A stretch of DNA of 42,824 nucleotides from Lentisphaeria bacterium (GTDB lineage: Bacteria; Verrucomicrobiota; Lentisphaeria; Victivallales; Victivallaceae). This document shows positions 29,801 through 32,821 of this stretch, one piece after another. The stretch lies in contig JAFVYP010000226.1 in NCBI GenBank assembly GCA_017508555.1, forward strand, positions 1 to 42,824, written 5' to 3'. Position numbers and translations under genes: made by a program. The notes beneath the pieces were generated by a model. That model worked only from the letters and a program-made list of their open reading frames with translations, did not search any database and was not told where the DNA came from. The number at the start of each line of letters is the position of its first letter. Position 1 is the stretch's first letter.

Positions 29801-31355
29801 TATCGGCGATGTGATTGCCAACAGCGGCAGCATCACCGCCGACGGCAATATCGGCGATGTGGCTGCCAACAGCGGCAGCATCACCGCCGACGGCAATATC
29901 GGCAATGTGGCTGACAACAGCGGCAGCATCACCGCCGACGGCAATATCGGCGATGTGGCTTTCAACAGCGGCAGCATCACCGCCGACGGCTCTGTGGGCA
30001 ATGTGGGCGGCAACGTTGAAGGCGGTCAGATCACCGCATCTGTCATCGGTGACGTGACCGATAACGCCGGAACCATCACTGCCGGAACGGTCGATCCTGC
30101 TACCGGCGAGTTCATCACCGATCCTGAAACCGGCATGATCGTTGCTGACGGAACCATCGGCAATATCGGCAGCAATGCCGGAAATATCGCAGCCGGAACC
30201 ATCGGCAATGTGACCGACAACAGCGGTACGCTGACCCAGAACGGCGATAACGGCAGCATCGGAGATATCACAGTCAACAGCGGCACTATCACCGTCAACG
30301 GCGATGATACCGTCATGGGCAATATCAGCAGCAATGAGGGTCAAATCACCGTCAACGGCGACGGCGTGACCGCAGGTTCCGTTATCAACGGTGAAGAGGG
30401 AACGCTCAGCGTCAACGGCGGTCTGGCGGTGGATACGCTTGAAAACTACGGCAAGACTGAAATCGCAGAAGATGCTTCTCTCGGCGCTCTGGTCATCAGC
30501 AATACCGGTGTCATCGACAATAAGGGTCTCCTCGGCACTGAGAACGAAGACGGTACCGTTGATCCCATTGATGTTGTGAGCAACACCGGAACGCTGAACA
30601 ATGACGGAGAATTCCATACCGATGTCCTTAACAATGCAGGAACTCTGACCAACAACGGTTCTCTGGCTGCTGAAGTTGTGGATAACTCCGGTTCCTTTAC
30701 GGATAATGGAGAAGTGGCCATCAGCATCTTCAACAATTCCGGAGATGCTGAACTCAACGGCAGCGGCAAGGTCGGCACCCTGATCAACTCCGGCAATGTC
30801 AGTGTCGGCGGCAGCGGATACAGCATCACCTCCGCCACGAACAGCGGCAGCTTCGATCTGGGCGGCTCCGGCAACAGCATCAGTCAGATGAACAACACCG
30901 GAACGCTGAACTTCAACTCCGGCAACAACATCGGCAGTCTGAACAACTACGGTGCCGGTTTTGTCAGCAAGGACGGTGTGATCTGGATGATGGCGACCGA
31001 TGAGGGAATGAGTCCTGAATTCTTCTCCGACGGCAAGAATCTTAACTTCAGTGTTCTCTCTCTGCTGACGGCCCGGGATCTGGATGCTATGAGTCTGGAT
31101 GACAGCTTCAGCTCCAAACTCTTCCGTCTTGCGCCCGGACGTTACGGCACTTTGGCTGATTCCGGCGCCCGGGTCGTTGATCTGGGCTTCCTCGGCGGAG
31201 ATACCGATATGATCGATATTGATGCCGCCGTTGATGAAATGCTCCACGGCAGCGCACCGGCCATCGACGATGAAGAGATCATGGACGTGCTGGCTGAAAG
31301 CAGCGGTTTTGAAGATGACTTCGATACCGCTCTGGATGAGATCATCAACGACTGA
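14898..31355 (+). CDS. Giant LEPR-XLL/DUF4347-type beta-repeat surface protein, 5485 aa
   Basis: The start at 14898 has GGGGAGGTGG before it; a TTG start at 14823 would overlap the promoter. Order of parts: a basic N-terminus with an LEPR-XLL-like motif (residues 16-26, LEERVLFDAAG); an acidic Glu/Asp/Ala linker (27-195); a DUF4347 domain (about 196-350) with IHVVSHG (H253) and IMIYGCNVAA (C296); about 5000 residues of Gly/Asn/Thr-rich beta-repeat sequence with recurring VxY...GxYxNLTxxG; three chitin-binding-like modules (1326-1456); a Tyr/Asp-rich insert (about 2761-2824); 16-residue NSG repeats near the end; and an acidic C-terminus ending in DDFDTALDEIIND. There is no classical signal peptide, autotransporter barrel, LPXTG, PEP-CTERM or terminal membrane helix, so export must use another route. 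I infer adhesion or glycan binding. It is followed by two export-type membrane protein genes. Confidence 0.9.
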   Translation: MAKKMLRKQRIAIQKLEERVLFDAAGAAEIVDAAAEAEAAAQEQEAQEQEESAEEDEELPVEQVAPPEEAAVGNDDAENDAGSGEEAAAEAEGEEAEVLTDTTEFSGEVADAFAEADGEDFASDDISAADADDTDAADLIETESSEDEADAEADESVLAEEADADVSGEEAADDEIAFTDAFEADKIEVEQEESRELVILSDYIKDKETIISQLDENTDVLILEDDVNPLDQINEYLDSKEGVKYDAIHVVSHGNAGYFLLNDAIVDADAVAADPASWKAIGEHLTDDGDIMIYGCNVAASDDGKAMIANIAELTGADVAASVDKVGSANDWSLEYSYGIVDTQNVVINGADYSLESYTVVEAGAAVFGPGQTYEGFTIDGSGQLLDKENKLVSGVGTLEWVFGQLSSAEDDVVIVDSRYITGDDIVFTGDYTFGSLWGETEFVFNAFTANGIDVTFSGNLTVNSDLVFSGGVGNVTFTKDLTVTGSSFSLASGYGTISFGGDVIIGDLSDKALAGAVDFSTGSDAGFDFTETYGNTLSVGINSTFNLTVELEDEESTTDLYRVITVAEGGVWGLYGDLIMRVNDVGTGTVFELRDVYQGNTHVYGEVHGDATLIFANNLEETDLQGGGRIYMEDGVVRYELGGANGLNNDTLAARVYQGAYGTLGVFLGTEAQETFTVEDTYFDPEVRNVGVFQIISVDRDYDGEADYFSTGTINMDGAFNNAIFRGRHTTVDFEFGTTVDFVYDSNSYQDILGGNYYGLTIVGTEIRNLTNNLTVGTDSGKVDFALALKLGDYFGYDGFMKLGTVLNVNGYNVTFFGETQYGDSGEGEIRADGGTVTYNISGNHNSNVFYKGNYNNLTVQAVPSYFGTAYETFYNANVGWAQMAGYTLPEPDLYGDGTLTFDMNRDVDVKGRFVVVSLDADISSSKFESVYLEMGGLGSVSLGYQNAFDVTVSATVGNIGALLLQDANLSFTGNVLGNIGSITAVRSETFERTAAGGYLAGANANGTPQGLPDAPLALTFNTALARVGGLSVTGYDVFFNNDVVRIGTTAGNPAIVADVARVLNGPNSYHYVVSNVTFAKDVEIIGQITMNNAADLRSVLNFKGNTSGDARVDIMRGQVNYHSTVDQKVFTGNYDQLNILGAGTKTVEDDVTVYGDFFGSTSEIVLNGGTFQFSRFTASTGTEPNRPDFVVNSGATLLFEQSQTEGAIDFYGSITVNGTAANAGVVSFDASGRYHGIVTIGEYGSMAVNANDVVLSHVVNHGELSFTRPVTISLLHNYGETTIGHTQVKMDVYNHGTGNLIFNLVNKPANGAAFLYKFERGEGAAWNAGTTYNTGDEATLGSGWVAQQNGITGIEPGVEYWSELDDTVCPAYSNVQTYKAGDLVKVGGNYYVAAGDIAAGQEPGVSALWSQIQNYDAAESYVVGNYAVHNGELYSAVTDNGGAHAAVTPGETYWLTLAETATANRLINGGTITVSDGTLELSAFTQGDKSAANGQWHFDDISYVINRNAVTGRYGTLIVETASTALNSNNGLSAEQRSFLGDISNYGYFFLNTVADDTYTFAGSVTNHNGSEFVIQSADKVVFTGALEHNGLLYTTIEGADGPELRFSGAVSGDGTIAGPNGEGYNGQVTYDATSSAQRIINGVYNNTVKLEGNSKSVGGHVEFNDTVTLGTTIFETDGRDGEIFFNAATASSVGLSGRFDGGVDVVYTDDARTIFEGSYGNLEIISTTARNNVEVNLTVLEDLTLSGTISFGGNTATPPKLVVAGNMALLAGSVVTIGASRELRDATITGSGDLTITSTRLFNVSFDAEGYLGRVTYNAGEGEQNIIASTYVGGLTLTGGTKIIEKNLTVSGLFASSASDVIIRGGATVNAEQIQVDYITVKYGATLALNLVGNDNRLGNATPANGLVRMGGTLTVRGKVEGTEELRIYRWEDLARPDENGNDTITDASRIDVLAAGTLSIYSGRVYFDGMPETNGGIYASVMDLTEETGAWQGYEDPNTRLKNFWITISENVSTLDLTGYGINSKFLIKHGATLTVNGFDELNGNALIISDTIQAVRIEDGGVLRFLNSTFTAGGTGYTKDSWTVTNLIVEGGGTVLVGSTDSSAEAVTLNVTNAHLVGGENVIEALRGNGSVNFTGTTEGSGRVSMRVEEDSNSRVTYSAAVDTVYGGTYKNLTINGYDAPAEGEALAKVVTEDIRVDGNFEAAGKVTMTNSVTFNGTVTDAGNDTRLSLSGSVSGIGSFNFDAEESIVYYNSDTALQNVLQGTYSNLTLVAENYTVANPKVFSVIDVEAADETLTVTGKLSLPSQVIFGTADRAEAEQVSLNFNGANEGDGLVRFGANSLVTYNNAASRVFAGVYNDLTFSGTGGTAETPNTYSFAGNTRIDGELTLDTNAKITATGTVDHHITVTFAGSTQGAGALHFRDYTTAVYREGVTVISGTYYNLTLEGAEDDLGAVTVTGDAHFEKEVHGASDWIFAGTISGDGRIIHTGTVTYADGFYGPGFSGDYNNIVINAGNNSSKNPLGVTFSDVNIGGDVSGIGKVTFTKQVGLVYDDENDVNGHRGQINSEILTVVYDWGVGDSLPENCIMTGTYGTLILVGHGLNFTPGLSGQPYTHTDHGTYRLDGDVTVAVKMEIGRYAKLSSNNNNEFTLTINGSTNASLGDFELLEDEEDLWFEDYMPNNGVVDMGTGSTIVYGNSAEIFGGNYYNLTSSGDKDLQIRNITVDGLASFSNGVVRGAGRWVFNGTAATVSASFENVMTEYLWNNYYNNDDVQTPEYSIDSGFDWDTESYVDMEYQYYDDGAFDWDYVEPAYVNGFQYNQVVYGENFTGGGAALDGKYTNLVVNSAAGITFGNITLYGELSGTGNINFAGTNTFGVNEINGWRDDYSSSASANMSGDSTVVYTLANSKILGGVYQNLTLEHSHVLDSSFAVHKMATLNATQTLGTDVTISFLGTTNGAEGGRLEHHETQNTVIYGEDAAVFRGTYYNLSFDSGVIKDGMFGYDTAKGAYDATAIAVYGALDIVYTDTKELQGEYAFTMYGTAGSNLHSFKHEGGEVIYGHAFGNEDPLVGANVIAGEYHDITFKGGVDADHKIVYTAFDDVTINGHSTIERYAIFAAQGSSDIIVAGVTFHQTPGTSGYNRVWINESGSESLYYKDGRWVRISADGTIIDQTNGSFTDPFAAEWENDTSISGNMTTISFLGTTNAREVASVPGGPMIAGVAMSEYSTTKYAPGADMYEGSYYRFEVVGGTDVLFSDLPDTSRFEVTNELIVDIADGYYFVFDTSVSENFKLSVTIHGDIWYTNAYLGGDEVNPGHQPLGGSFAGSIRLGGDYTVDHSYSGTYDGDVLLSGVTITGDSKYIDAAALRGTLTIADSSYDGADFKLLVDSELTERPAVRYSGDSSIMALYTVDEATGNFVATAYDELILDGNLSVGRGNLVEVANKLTFMENATLTIEGDFILGSEAQKAVLEAAKPTTNMIAAQGTSEENVNFYLKGGSVLPYIVNQGNGHFDIVVENNASFSGIYVTGGTTNITAGNNATFNDILSSGGVLNLTAGKDAVFNYNIQVGSTPEGGAGIVNIHADSARLKGSGIYVEGGQLYLDLGTADSSVTSTIANDVKVSGAGALFTVAGFNVSFSGFVNVINSAEMRITGSNIAFSNDVLNYNVGTIGYNTTTGSGYKWIHDYLFNDAEYYEFYQNKPQSVIVPATAKNPGTITIDTTGKVTFSELVVSGGDFNIVNGDVYFNAQFAIADGTFSITGGNVFFKNDVYVSAVYGDGVASSEYTLLSITGGNVTMSGSLYNWVRIPVGYYGTSISPVLQYNGPFYLSDNKIVLRASLNVSEVYIAGDAHVTIVENVSNMGLWGTTGFVLAGNAEVTIGGNLANYSDDTMQFWSGTGVKYDYLTNLMGFSSGFGEAGTTHSLQPARYSTSAAAIFLVDEAARLQVTGETWNGATYTRGTAWGKTSGALGWSQFTVNSKYNQFTGFFTNSSHFYINGSENSFSDIETRYFMYINDTNSFGTITNYQDLKITNPGAVVLSLVNEGGKVWITGDADGFVFENELTVNGGFVSIETELGVPIASDVTITREGELTFSATNDIDGNVEITSGSLTFAGEAGNSNIRGEVSIGAAGTLNVSTKENSVNFFANIDNAGKFVVDGSITVDDAARITNSGSITIAKQSEIAGDLANETTGNIIVAAGAAGTVFNTVSNVGSFTNAANNVTYKGKFENKGTFINNNGITGVLFENEFVNDGLMKIDGEITVQGLFTNTASAEGTGLYVYGLADFNETVNTGSIYLEPITGKHAATVKFGDITNDGLITSLNDSRNAGDIYFKGLTLGNGTIEGFTGTLYYVYTGTEEIKQTFYENSKYGEVTVYVGNNSVNPDADYSKGLVTIDRDGLTFKALILDGGNLAIGDEDTHINVDASSFIEKTPGTITVNAGSTLSFSNEEGTEFTSSLHNYGLVTSVGDLVLMGTTEGNGLVYIGEGKSITYGYDGEGEQVLFAFAEGSATNLIIQGSDKAIATDMTIAKLTNNGSDINVRAGASLTLGEIDGTAAGVDGFTITTQAAVADDPETEADETRAAGILNVTAGTLNAAVENYGSFNVAAAGLAVALGGTVNNYGVLNASASAVEGENGVVNGSISFNGKVTNKAEGTFVLSGTEKDTIFFADLVNEGNIELGVGISWEKLANAGTITIVSDQIFNAGLSNTETGIIKIAENVTVTIAEAVTLDGTVEVSANAVLKVSVSGVLDDPNAEMPNITSGGARLNAVINNGLIDVTGEGADKRAVLSINTIDNANGRINVGGFGDLLVTDKEIDVIQGEVELDADGRIYTYGKLEHVSIVVTTSKKLSEMGNGIYPADQDKYNHIGFTAKGEEVVFTIDVDSGDVYSFKAIDGAELAFTGNDLQIDGIVSVAEDASITVSEGSSVTFTDTVTVDSTLENKGTVTIDSADSSINALDNSGTLTTAGNIGDVIANSGSITADGNIGDVAANSGSITADGNIGNVADNSGSITADGNIGDVAFNSGSITADGSVGNVGGNVEGGQITASVIGDVTDNAGTITAGTVDPATGEFITDPETGMIVADGTIGNIGSNAGNIAAGTIGNVTDNSGTLTQNGDNGSIGDITVNSGTITVNGDDTVMGNISSNEGQITVNGDGVTAGSVINGEEGTLSVNGGLAVDTLENYGKTEIAEDASLGALVISNTGVIDNKGLLGTENEDGTVDPIDVVSNTGTLNNDGEFHTDVLNNAGTLTNNGSLAAEVVDNSGSFTDNGEVAISIFNNSGDAELNGSGKVGTLINSGNVSVGGSGYSITSATNSGSFDLGGSGNSISQMNNTGTLNFNSGNNIGSLNNYGAGFVSKDGVIWMMATDEGMSPEFFSDGKNLNFSVLSLLTARDLDAMSLDDSFSSKLFRLAPGRYGTLADSGARVVDLGFLGGDTDMIDIDAAVDEMLHGSAPAIDDEEIMDVLAESSGFEDDFDTALDEIIND
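15486..15950 (+). other. DUF4347 domain-coding segment with possible His/Cys dyad
   Basis: Residues about 196-350 of the giant protein match the DUF4347 pattern: a hydrophobic strand ending in SHG (H253, codon 15654-15656), a spacer of 42 residues, then a strand ending in YGC (C296, codon 15783-15785), TGADVAAS, and DWSLEY. The strand-HG then strand-GC layout is that of caspase-like clan CD peptidases. Activity is an inference. Confidence 0.7.
16800..28450 (+). repeat. About 20 copies of a VxY-GxYxNLTxxG protein repeat
   Basis: A degenerate motif recurs at irregular spacing, typically about 80-130 residues but sometimes far longer: a strand with VTY or VVY, 8-15 variable residues, then an aliphatic-x-GxYxNL-x-[LIV]-x-G strand pair. 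Clear examples are FYKGNYNNLTV (about 17445), VFTGNYDQLNI (18290), IFEGSYGNLEI (20050), VYGGTYKNLTI (21410), VLQGTYSNLTL (21690), VFAGVYNDLTF (21965), VISGTYYNLTL (22210), ILGGVYQNLTL (23635) and VFRGTYYNLSF (23845). It is diverged at DNA level. This is the type of repeat seen in long beta-helical surface proteins. Confidence 0.75.
18870..19275 (+). other. Three tandem chitin-binding-like (CBM5/12, ChtBD3) modules
   Basis: Residues about 1326-1456 of the giant protein break the beta-repeat pattern with three units of about 42 residues: AWNAGTTYNTGD...PGVEYWSEL, AYSNVQTYKAGDLV...PGVSALWSQI, and NYDAAESYVVGNYA...PGETYWLTL. Each has an aromatic start, TY or SY plus [AV]G, a GxxYxA-like middle, and a terminal P-G-x-x-x-W, as in CBM5/12 domains of chitinases. 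Binding is inferred from this pattern. Confidence 0.6.
29772..30011 (+). repeat. Five tandem 48-bp repeats inside the giant gene
   Basis: Units start at 29772, 29820, 29868, 29916 and 29964. The core of units 2-4 is nearly identical (AACAGCGGCAGCATCACCGC, then GACGGCAATATCGGC) and encodes NSGSITADGNIGDVAA-type 16-residue repeats. Units 1 and 5 are more diverged. The near-identity at DNA level points to recent expansion. Confidence 0.9.
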
Positions 31356-31369
31356 TACAGGTAACAGGG

Positions 31370-31401
31370 AAAGACAGGGAACAGGGTTTCCCTGTCTTTT
31401 T
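31370..31401 (+). terminator. Intrinsic terminator/attenuator between giant gene and hlyD-like gene
   Basis: A perfect 12-bp stem: AAAGACAGGGAA at 31370-31381 pairs with TTCCCTGTCTTT at 31388-31399, followed by T at 31400-31401 and a CCTG interruption. No separate promoter is evident before the next gene, so partial read-through is likely to feed it. Confidence 0.7.
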
Positions 31402-31429
31402 CCTGCTGTCTTTCTGACGGGGTCCGGAT

Positions 31430-32821
31430 ATGGAAAAACAACCTGATATCAGAGAAGTTTCCGCAAGGCTCAAGGCGCTGGGGGTGATCCTCAAGATCGG
31501 CCGCGAGATGAGCGATGCCGCAGATTTTACTTCTGCTGCCGCTATCGCCGCCAACAGTCCGGAGGTTTTGCTGCACTTCAAACGCTCCGCGATTTTTGAA
31601 TCCGCTGACGGCAAGATCCGTCTGGCCGGAGAGTACGGTCTTTTTGAGCCCAATCCCCACAGCGATACAGCCGCGGCTCTGACAACAGTCTGCCGCAGTC
31701 TTGATTTTATCGAACGGGGCAAAGGGGTCATTCTCAAAGTTGCAGAAGAGAACGAACAGCTTTCAGATGCAGCTCAGGAGGCGCTGGCCTCTCTGCTGGG
31801 CGAAGAGGGGGAAATGCTGGCTGTCAGGCTGCCTGTTCCCGGATTTGCTCAAAACGCCTCTTACGATCTCTTTTGGCTCATTGAATTTCCCGGAGCCGTG
31901 CCGGGATATGTGCCTCCCTCCGTCAATCTGCTGGCGGCGGGGATCAGCTCCGCTTTGTTTTCGCAAAAGTTCTGCCGCAGTGCATCGGCGGCTCAGAAGA
32001 TCCGGCATCATATATCCAAATGGAAAGCGGCCTTGATCTTTGCTGCGGTGCTGCTTGTTGTCATGTTCATTCCTGTCCGTGAGCAGACCAATGCTGAGTT
32101 TGTTCTGCGGGCTCCGGAAATAACGGGCGCCTATGCTCTTTTTGACGGTCCTGTGGCCAACTGTTTCAAACAGGATGGCGAATTTGTCAAAAAGGGCGAG
32201 ACCGTTGTGGAATACGACACCAGTCAGCTCCGTTTCCGTCTGGATTCCGCCCGCAATAAACTGGCGGAGATCCAGAAAGAGTATGATCTGGAAAACAGTG
32301 CCTCCTTTTCAGACCGGGAGCGTCTGGGACGTGTCCCTCTGCTTGCCGCCCGTCTTGACAGCGCCAAAGTGGATGTGAAAGAGGCGCAATGGTATCTGGA
32401 TCATGCCCGCATCACAGCTCCCGCCACAGGGATCCTTGCGCTGGCTGACGGCCGGGCTGAACTGCTCAAAAACCGCGTTCTCCGTACCGGAGACAGGATC
32501 TTTGATATCTACGGCGGCAAAGGGATGACAGCCGAGATCCGCGTCAATGAACGGGACAGCTCCATTCTGCTGGATAAGATCACCGCCTCCTGTTTCCTCT
32601 ACACCCAGCCGGAGCTGGAGATCAAAACAAAGATCATCGACATCCGCAGTTATCCGGAAAAGACCGAACAGAATGTCTGGTGCTACAAAGTTCTTGCCGG
32701 GCTTGAAAGCAGTCTGCCCCTGCGTTACGGCATGCGCGGCGTTGCCAAGATCCGCGGCAAACGGATCGCCCTCGGATACATGCTCTTCAAAAATGCAGTC
32801 CTCTATCTGAGGTGGCTCTAA
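31430..32821 (+). CDS. HlyD-type membrane adaptor with GAF-like cytoplasmic N-domain
   Basis: A 463-residue inner-membrane protein. Residues 1-195 are cytoplasmic and look like a GAF-type fold (HFKRSAIFE, IERGKGVILKV, LFWLIEFPG). One transmembrane helix spans about 199-216 (KAALIFAAVLLVVMFIP). The periplasmic part has two lipoyl half-motifs (about 231-262, FVKKGETVVEYD, and 327-336, ARITAPATGI) around a coiled coil (about 263-325), then a beta-barrel. This is the membrane fusion protein layout of type I and related exporters, but a 195-residue cytoplasmic domain is unusual. The start at 31430 has only a weak GGGG upstream, so translation may be poor. The next gene begins directly after its stop codon. 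The role is inferred as export of the giant protein. Confidence 0.8.
   Translation: MEKQPDIREVSARLKALGVILKIGREMSDAADFTSAAAIAANSPEVLLHFKRSAIFESADGKIRLAGEYGLFEPNPHSDTAAALTTVCRSLDFIERGKGVILKVAEENEQLSDAAQEALASLLGEEGEMLAVRLPVPGFAQNASYDLFWLIEFPGAVPGYVPPSVNLLAAGISSALFSQKFCRSASAAQKIRHHISKWKAALIFAAVLLVVMFIPVREQTNAEFVLRAPEITGAYALFDGPVANCFKQDGEFVKKGETVVEYDTSQLRFRLDSARNKLAEIQKEYDLENSASFSDRERLGRVPLLAARLDSAKVDVKEAQWYLDHARITAPATGILALADGRAELLKNRVLRTGDRIFDIYGGKGMTAEIRVNERDSSILLDKITASCFLYTQPELEIKTKIIDIRSYPEKTEQNVWCYKVLAGLESSLPLRYGMRGVAKIRGKRIALGYMLFKNAVLYLRWL

Noticed and set aside
29772-30011. Repeat array as a CRISPR
   Set aside because: The repeats are contiguous, in frame and without spacers; they encode a 16-residue protein repeat.
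28500-31247. Open frame of 915 codons on the - strand inside the giant gene
   Set aside because: Same reason: its translation mirrors the sense repeats (GDAAAV units opposite the 48-bp repeats) and it has no initiation signals.
30950-31355. Autotransporter barrel, PEP-CTERM or LPXTG at the giant protein's C-terminus
   Set aside because: The last 135 residues are acidic and soluble-looking; no barrel strands ending in F, no membrane helix and no sorting motif.
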